Below, one piece after another: positions 57,301 to 64,000 of a DNA stretch of 64,000 nt. Source of the DNA: Gonocerus acuteangulatus (taxonomy: Eukaryota; Arthropoda; Insecta; Hemiptera; Coreidae); contig OX328123.1 in NCBI GenBank assembly GCA_946811695.1, positions 12,731,619-12,795,618 of the forward strand, in the 5' to 3' direction. A program made the translations under genes and the position numbers. Position 1 is the stretch's first letter, and the number at the start of each line of letters is the position of its first letter. The notes under the pieces were generated by a model that worked only from the letters and a program-made list of their open reading frames with translations, had not been told where the DNA came from and searched no databases.

Positions 57301-60047
57301 TCAGAAATAAAGGTGGTTCAATTTTGTTATAAATATATATATTGCACAAATTTTGCCAAAATAACAACAAAAAAAAGAACAGTTCAGTTGAGAAGCTTCT
57401 GCTGATAAAGAAATTAACCTTTTGTTTTAGGTAACAAATTTCATAAAAATTGATCATTTTTGTAAACAGTAAAGTGGAAGTCCACATCACTCAATTATAA
57501 ACTGTCTTAATAGAGTAAATACATCTATTAAATTGTCTGAACCAACCAATTCAAATATTTAAACTAAATATTATATTATTTTAGTCAAGAATTTGATTAT
57601 TTTGAGCATTTAGAATATTATAATTATAAAATTTTATCAAATAATTGCTGCTGTTTACAAAATTAGTGCCTTATTCTTCATAATGTAGTAACGTTTTGCT
57701 TACAAAATTTTTGAGTTTGAAGACAGATTTTCAATTCCTGCCCTCCAAGGCACTTGAGCACAAAGGGTTAATGTATACTAAGCAGCTCATAAATATATAT
57801 TTATTAGCTGCTACGAACTTTTAGTTTATACTAAAATTTCAATACAATACACCTTGACTAAATTGTTGTAAATTCCGATAAAATGTATCATTTTTACTAC
57901 TAATATTACATAAAACTTTATTGTTGTGGCACCAGGAACTGCTCCCTAGCCAACAACTTCTTGCATGACGTTCCAAGGGCAATTTAATTACTTGTGTTTT
58001 ATTTATAAAATTCAATTTGTTTTAATATAAATATTTTGACTTCAGGTTTTAGCAAGTTTGATTCGAAGTGATCGTGAAGGCGGTTATAAGTGGAGAGCCG
58101 TTCAAGTTGTTGCTCAAGTCCGCTATACAAATGTTCGACTCTCGAAACAAGAAGAAGAAGCAAGGAAAGAACTACTTCTTGATAAGCAAGGCGTTTTCAT
58201 TTCTGTTTGTTCGAAATTCATTGTGGAACTTAATGCATCGAGAGAATTTGTGGTATTGTTCATTTCAATTCTAGGTTTATTTATTTATTTTGTTCAAAGC
58301 CCATCAACTGCGGAACTATTAGCACCGGTTAATTTTAGTTCTGATTAACCCCCCTTCACTCCAATTTTAAAGAACTAAACATAATAAACTTCTATCATTA
58401 GTTCTCTGTATTGAGTAATGAGTTTTGGCGCAAGATGACAAAAATTAAGACCCAATTATAATTTTAATTCTTAGTAAACTCCCTTCTCCTCATGGCCCAA
58501 TTTTGCATATACTATATAGTTGCTATGTTCTCAAACCATGTCAATCTTTGCAAGAAGCACTTATTTTTTGTTTTTATTTGAGGAAACGTGAAGCTGATGG
58601 ACATTGTTTGCTGTGTGTTTCATAAGGCGAACATGCCCCATCAATAAAAACATGCCAATACTGGTTCCAGCATTTTAAAAGTGGCGATTTTGAACCAGTG
58701 TCAAAGAATGCGAAGGTACGTCGCACTGTAAAGATTGACGATACTCGAAGAGGTTGTTGGATCAAACTCAAGAGGAGCTAGCTAAAACATTTGGAGTGAC
58801 TCAACAAGTGTTACAATTTGTCTCAAGGTCATTGGTATGGTGCAAAAACAAGGAAATTGGACTCCGCTTAACCTCTGGTGCATAAAAAGTGTCTGACACA
58901 AGGGAGATTTCAGTCAGACACTATACGCACCACTATAAACTCAAACCAAGAGACATCGAATGATTTTTTTTCACAAGCGAACAATTGCTCCAAAGGCAAA
59001 ATTGGAAGGGGTTTTATTATAGAATCATGGTGTAGGACGAAAAATGGATCCACTATGACAACCTAAAGTGCAGACAATCGTGGTACTAAGCTTGGCCATG
59101 CATCAAGTTCAACAGCCAAACCAAATATTCATGGCCAGCTGTAATGCTGTACAACTTGAGGGATCATCATAATCTATTATGAGCTACACCAGCCCTAAGC
59201 TCCGATCAACAAAAGTTCATGCAATTGAGCCAAGCATCGAAGCTCAAATACCCACAATATGCCAAAAGACACGTCAAAGTGATCTTTCATCATAAGAACG
59301 CTTCCCCTATCCACGATTTACGACCCCATCCGCTGTATTCACCAGGCAATGGTCATTCCAACTTTCACTATTTCTGGTTGAAGACTCTTAGCCTAGTTAA
59401 GCAATACTTTACTTCATGAGGAAAAGCCAAAAATTGGGTTGATTTTTTGGACCTCCTCAAAAAATGAGGATTTTTTTAAAGGTATGCTAAAGATGGGGAG
59501 AATTTGTAGCTAACAATGTAAAATACTTCGGATAAAATTCATTCTTTAAATTTTTCTGGATAAAGGTTCAAAGTTAAAAAAAAAGAAAAGAAAAAAAAAA
59601 TGTGTACACCCAATACCAAAAAACCACTTAAATCAAGCATTTTTTAAACTTGTTTTAACGAAGCTGGATGAAAAACCTGGTATGTACCAATAAATCCCTG
59701 GAATATATTATAAAACTGATAATCATTTATCACCCACATATCATTAAATAGAGCCTGCTAGGTTCCCTATCTTACACGGCATATATTTTTTTAAAAAAGT
59801 TAGCTTACTATATGTCCAAAATAAAATATCTTTCAAACTGCCTACTAACTTTTGATCTTTCCACATTTTCGTTTGTTCTAGGTAGAAGTAGTTAACCAGA
59901 GCAAGGTGGAGAAGAATTTAGACACAGTATGTTTGCTTTCTAAGGCAGACACTAGCCAGATGCTGCTTCTTAGTCCATCTGAGTTTCCAATTACAATTGA
60001 TCCAGGGCAAATCATTGCTTTTAAATTTCGCATTGATGGAAAGTAAG

Positions 60048-60113
<66 letters not shown>

Positions 60114-60963
60114 TGTAATAATAAAGCGATCTCGCATTTAGACGGGAAAACTTTAATATTCATCAACAACTTGAAATAGTCGAATTAAGATTTTTAAGAA
60201 TTATGATTACTGGTTATTTTAAGTTAAATCTCAAGGCTGGTTCAAAGTAATATGAAAAAACATCCATATGTAACGTTTATATAATGTCTGATGATTTTGT
60301 AAATAAAACTTACTATAATGAAAATATAGATATGCAAATGATCATTAACAAATTTTATCTTTTTTATGCAGTTTTGATCTTGTAGTCTTCTTTACTTCAT
60401 TCAGTAGTCATGCTCATTTCCTATATTTAATAACTTTTTATATTTTATAATAGCCTTGTTAATAAAAAGACATTTCAGTGAGCCTATCGCTGAAAAAAAT
60501 GCTATCCTTAATCAATTGATGCTGGATTTGAACCAGCATATTTTCAGTGACAGGCAGATATGTTAAACATTCATCCACTTTATTTCATTCGTTTTTAAAT
60601 CAAAATGGTCAGCAGGTAAAAAAAATCTTGTTATAATAATTTCTAGTAAAAACAAAAAGTTTTTTGTACCTACAAAATACAGTACTACAAAAATGGCTAA
60701 ACGGAAAGTGGACTCAAGTAAAATATACTTAATTTTCATAATTGGAACTTAGTTTTATGTGATTTTATTTTCATTATTTCGAGATCTAATTCTTGCAGAT
60801 TTGTTGGTCGTTCTTCAGAACAGTATGTTTGGATTTTTTCTGAATTCAAGATTGGTAGAATATTTGATCTCGAAGTTATTGATCCAAACATTCAAGAGAC
60901 TAGCACCGAAGGTTGCCCTACAAGTCTTCATGCACTACTTCCGAGAAAAGATGTTTCAGCAAA
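54303..60963 (+). CDS. armi: Armitage/MOV10L1-like RNA helicase, N-terminal exons only
   Basis: Members are piRNA-pathway SF1 helicases at nuage/mitochondrial membranes. Exons seen: 54303-54673, 56905-57104, 58046-58252, 59882-60042, 60799-60963. Order matches the helicase-free N-terminal half of the family: MWRILKIIGF start, a small beta domain (YIGKVTYMNDKVAVINNQYY), DSIRGVISNFAEFTVHSCEA then GYQPTKGDKV, REGGYKWRAVQVV, TIDPGQIIAFKFRIDGK and EFKIGRIFDLEVIDP. All junctions agree in phase except exon 1 (ends phase 2) to 56905 (needs phase 1), so an exon is missing there. The exon 2 donor is weak (AAG/GTTTTC). The start may follow a 5' UTR intron (acceptor at 54290-54291). No DEAG-type helicase motifs lie within the window. 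Confidence 0.78.
54790..55843. mobile_element. Foldback repeat in helicase intron 1, entering the gap
   Basis: AGCTAGAGCTTAAATTAGAG (about 55007) and GGAGGCAGGTATGAAAG pair with inverted copies at 55770-55790 and 55494-55512. The left end (CCAACGTTATGACTTGAAAT, 54843-54880) resembles the hammerhead-like region at 40720 and starts with the same AATAAAACTA/TTTTTTATAAGAAAA flank. The right arm is cut by the assembly gap. Confidence 0.6.
55844..56043. other. Assembly gap of exactly 200 N
   Basis: The round size suggests a placeholder and not a measured length. It falls inside an inverted repeat, a typical cause of a break, and within the intron where a helicase exon is expected. Confidence 0.95.
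56204..56400 (-). mobile_element. SINE family V, truncated copy
   Basis: TAGTGTGGTCAGTACTAT, TAATTAAAGGCTG and CCTAGGG are shared with the copy at 56576-56852. The tRNA-like head is degraded. Confidence 0.65.
56576..56852 (-). mobile_element. tRNA-derived SINE family V
   Basis: Minus strand: GGCAAAGTTAGCTCAGTGGT (A-box region), a decayed B-box near GAGGACCTGAGTG, body TATTCAGGGGCACATAC and CTAGGCCCTTGCAGCC. The same family is on the plus strand at 62222. It ends 52 bp before the helicase exon at 56905. Confidence 0.7.
57188..57345 (-). mobile_element. Family 1 Helentron hairpin-end fragment in helicase intron
   Basis: TTAGCACATTTCTTCCCTCC begins a weakened hairpin, followed by GTTTCAGAACTCATAGACC and a short (TA)n as in the family. 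It is diverged. Confidence 0.6.
57346..58045. other. Intron sequence, nothing recognised
   Basis: AT-rich intron up to the acceptor TTGACTTCAG at 58036-58045. No repeat is identified. Confidence 0.5.
58570..59530 (+). pseudogene. mariner transposase relic in helicase intron
   Basis: Frames must be joined. Recognisable pieces include GVTQQVL and a MVQKQGNW-like stretch near 58795-58860, KWIHYDN-like sequence near 59038-59062, STAKPNIHGQ near 59108-59140, PQYAKRHVKVIFHHKNASP near 59250-59310 and RPHPLYSPGN near 59318-59350. These follow the order of a mauritiana-type mariner transposase. Several frameshifts and lost acidic residues make it inactive. Termini are not resolved. Confidence 0.8.
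60050..60106. repeat. (TA)n tract at helicase exon 4 donor
   Basis: Starts 8 nt after the GTAAGT donor (60043-60048), so length changes here could affect splicing of exon 59882-60042. Confidence 0.9.
60470..60600 (-). mobile_element. Possible tRNA-derived SINE
   Basis: The minus strand carries TGCTGGTTCAAATCCAGCA (B-box within a T-arm-like hairpin) and, upstream, GTGGATGAATGTTTAACA. No poly-A or duplication is visible. Confidence 0.4.
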
Positions 60964-62221
60964 GTAAGATTATTATTAATGGTAGAAGCATTTTTGAAAG
61001 AAAGAGTTCACCCAGATGTGGACATTTTTCTTCTTTCTCGAGTTAAGTAGAATTTTATGTAAGTAATTTATAAAAATCCCATGTTTTTTAAAAGGCATAT
61101 CAAGTGCTTTACTTGCCACTCTTTAACCCACCAGTAGGAGCTTTCTAGATTATGACATCGTTAGGCGTGTTCGCTAGAGATGTAGCCATTTCTGAAACAC
61201 CTAATTACATATCAAAAACACAATTTTATTAACTTTTAATTATTAAGCAATTACATTTATACTGTTGCTCTGTAATCATTGCAGGGAACGAATTGAAATA
61301 CATTTTTCTACAACATATAAACAATAAACTTGATGCAATTTCATGTTATTAATACTTTTTTAATGAAAATTAAATAACAAACATTATGTACAAAATATAT
61401 TGAATACATATACAGCCGTTTTTATTAACAATTAGGACAAATTTGTCTCATGTGATCTCTATGTATAAATTTATTAAATTTTTCACTCTTATTTCTGGAT
61501 ATTTTCTTTCTTGTATTTATTTTTTATTTTTTATTTTTTTTGCCGTTCCTTGACAGACTTTTTTTTTACGGCGCACCGCCATATAGGCCATTAGCGCCAA
61601 TATCTTCTTATTGTTTCTTTTAAGATGAACAAATTGTCCCTATTTATTATTATAAATAAAATCATTTTCCATAAATTCCTCCTCAGACTCTAAAAATAAC
61701 CAAAATCCGTACATTTGGAGTGGTGGCTTACATTAAATACACTCCAAGCTACAATGTTAATGTGCTCCTGTGCATAATTTTTGTCCTCATTCAACAAATC
61801 TAGCTATATATATTTGATAGTATTTGGAAGAATAAATAATTTGTCATAAAAAAAATGATGAAAAAAAAAATCAAAAAGAAAAAAAAATTGTGCTTTTTGG
61901 TAAGTCGATTTTCTCAAAACTATGTTTTTCAAATCAGGCGATACGCTATAGCTTCCAATTTTTACCCGATCAACTTCAATAAAAAATGTATAACTACAGA
62001 AATTTTAACTACAGATTCCGAATATTTCTTAGTAAAGTACATAGGGATTTTTCCATTCATTGAATTATTATGATTTAATTTTTAATTTGAGGATTTTTTA
62101 ATAGAAAATGAAGAATTGTTCACAATTTTTGATAAAATTAATTAATTAATAACCTTTATTTTAAAATAATTTTAGTTTTTGTTGTAGATTAAATAATAAT
62201 ATTTAGCATTACAAGAAATTT
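60964..62221. other. Downstream of last visible helicase exon; SINE tail at 61556-61606
   Basis: I could not find a further exon with suitable phase and homology. 61556-61606 (TTACGGCGCACC, GGCCATTAGCGCCAATAT) is the 3' tail of a T1-type SINE on the minus strand. A 72-codon frame at 61855-62073 is unrecognised. Confidence 0.5.
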
Positions 62222-62390
62222 AATGGGTGGAGGTTAGCTCAGTGGTAAAGAACTTGACTAATATGCTGGAGGTTCTGAGTTTGAAGCTCGAGCGCACCGA
62301 AGATTTTCTCTTTTGGAGTCTTCGTTTGTGGGTTGTATTCAGGGTCCAAGACCGTCCCTAGGCCCACCCAGCCTTTAATTCATGGGTCAT
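62222..62390 (+). mobile_element. tRNA-derived SINE family V, copy 3
   Basis: GGTGGAGGTTAGCTCAGTGG (A-box), a decayed B-box, body GTTGTATTCAGGGTCC and CCTAGGCCCACCCAGCC with TTTAATTCATGGGTCATTCC at the end. Homologous to 56576-56852. Confidence 0.7.
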
Positions 62391-64000
62391 TCCATGTCAA
62401 ATCAACAAGGGTCACAACCCGACCTTCTTGGATTTTAATAAAATTTGGTAGGTTGGTTACTCTAACAAAAAATAACCAAAAACAATTTTTTTAAATTTTT
62501 TATCTGTTTCCGATTTTTTAGTATTAATTTTCAAAGTATTGAAAAACCGCCTTTTTTTGGTCAACTGGAAAATGTTAATTCCTTGATAGATTGAGTTCTA
62601 TTCTAGCTAGAACAGTCAGCATAGTCTCATTGTTTAGCTAATTAAATGGACTTTAATTTGATATACAACAAGACCAACTTATTACAAATTTTACATTTCA
62701 AACAAATTTTCGAAAACTTGTACGTAACGGTTTTCAAAAAACTGTACTTTTAAAATTCTGAAAAAAATATATTTGAATCTTCAGTTCATTGACTACATAT
62801 GCTGTTAGTTTCATTATGGGATGGGAACGGGATCATTTTATAACATAATTTTGACTTTATAATTGTCACTGCGTAGTTGGTAAAAATGTGGTGAGTGATG
62901 GATATTTGTATTGTAAATTCAGCAATAAGCATCCCTGATCAAAATTTGAATTGTTTTCAGATAGAACTAAAATTAAAGGGGAGATTTGAAAAAAAAAAAA
63001 AAAAAAAAAAAATTACTGGAACCCAGAAATTGCACCCTTTCATTCCTTTAACTAAGAAAAAAATTAAGACTCAACTTTACTCGAACTTCAATAAAAGTGA
63101 AATTGAACTGGTAACTGATTTAGACACAGATACAGTAGCCTTTAATGAAAAAATATGCAGTGGTTTTATTGCCTGTGAATATGACGACCAGTGGTGGCTG
63201 ATATGTGTACTCAACTAAAATGAGGAGATGGATTAAATACAATTTAATATCCAACATGTCTCAATTATTACAAATTTCATTTTTCAAAAAATGTTTTGAA
63301 AATTTGTACAAAACGATTTTTGAAAAACTGTACTTTTAAAATTCTGAATATATTTCAATCTTTAGTTCATTGACTATATATGCTGTTAGTTTCATTATGG
63401 GAACATTTTACAACATAATTTTAACTGATTTAGACTCTGATCCAGTAGCCTTCAATGAAAAAATATGTGGCGGTTTTATTACCTGTGAATATGACAACCA
63501 GTGGTAGCTGGCATGTGTACTACACAGTTACACACAATAGCACAAAAATGGATATTGCCGTTTATTAAATGTTATAAATGGTCTTTTTTTTTTTTTTTTT
63601 TTTTTTTTTCCCCCATTGCCATCCCATAATAAAACCAGCATCATTTGTAGTCTAAAATTATGTAAAACATTTTTTGAAAAATAAAATTTGTAATAATTGA
63701 GACATGTTGGATATTAAATTTTATTTCATCCATCTCCTCATTTTTGTTGAGGCAATAAAACCACTGCATATTTTTTCATTAAAGGCTACTGTATCTGTGT
63801 CTAAATCAGTTACCAGTTCAACTTCACTTTTATTGAAGTTCGAGTAAAGTTGAGTCTTAATTTTTTTCTTAGTTAAAGGAATGAAAGGGTGCAATTTCTG
63901 GGTTCCGGTAATTTTTTTTCTTTCTTTTTTTTTTCAAATCTCCCCTTTAATTTTAGTTCTGTCTGAAAAAAATCAAATTTTGATCAGGGATGCTTATTGC
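62391..64000. repeat. Inverted and direct duplication carrying a small ORF
   Basis: 62917-63330 is repeated inverted at 63670-64000 (window end) and partly in direct orientation at 63270-63530. A poly-T/poly-A tract lies at 63582-63609. The unit carries an ORF (62895-63218) containing DLDTDTVAFNEKICSGFIAC and EYDDQWW. I recall similar short acidic/aromatic motifs from C-terminal regions of uncharacterised repetitive invertebrate proteins; no firm name can be given. The direct copy has a stop after the single W. Confidence 0.6.

Overview
This window is AT-rich arthropod nuclear DNA, most likely from an insect with a large, transposon-packed genome. The evidence is an insect-type gustatory receptor, a CYP6-like P450 exon, an Armitage/MOV10L1-type helicase gene with introns, and dense layers of hAT, PIF/Harbinger, pogo, mariner, Merlin, Copia, Helentron-like and SINE sequences. 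Only three host genes are supported. All repeat and gene names rest on reading the sequence; no database search was run.

Layout. 1-2.0 kb is a repeat also present at 28.4-30.4 kb. 2.76-6.77 kb holds two blocks of a ~98-bp satellite. 6.77-17.0 kb is stacked mobile DNA: Helentron-like elements, a foldback element with an hAT MITE inside, a SINE, and a decayed gene-like element cut by a pogo transposon and a palindromic MITE. 17.10-17.31 kb (minus) is the first coding exon of a cytochrome P450. Just upstream of it, 17.47-23.85 kb has terminal inverted repeats and an 8-bp target duplication, as one 6.4-kb hAT-like insertion that hosts further elements. 24-32 kb is microsatellites, MITEs and repeat copies. 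32.05-35.22 kb is a decayed Copia element ending in one LTR and carrying an hAT MITE, a tRNA-derived SINE and a 5S-rRNA-derived SINE.

36.87-43.75 kb (minus) is a complete four-exon gustatory receptor gene of 351 codons. Its introns contain a minisatellite, a Harbinger-type element whose arms are tandem arrays, hammerhead-like motifs, and a nested MITE. 44-53.6 kb returns to mobile elements, including a Merlin relic. 54.30-60.96 kb (plus) holds the N-terminal exons of an Armitage/MOV10L1-like gene. One internal exon is missing, probably in the 200-N assembly gap, and the helicase core lies beyond what I can see. The last kilobase is an inverted duplication.

The host genes are unrelated to one another: detoxification, taste and, by homology, piRNA biogenesis. 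What links the region is layered insertion. Several families share modules (SINE tails, Harbinger termini, a GAGCGAGCG-type core), which points to repeated recombination between element families. Nothing looks prokaryotic.
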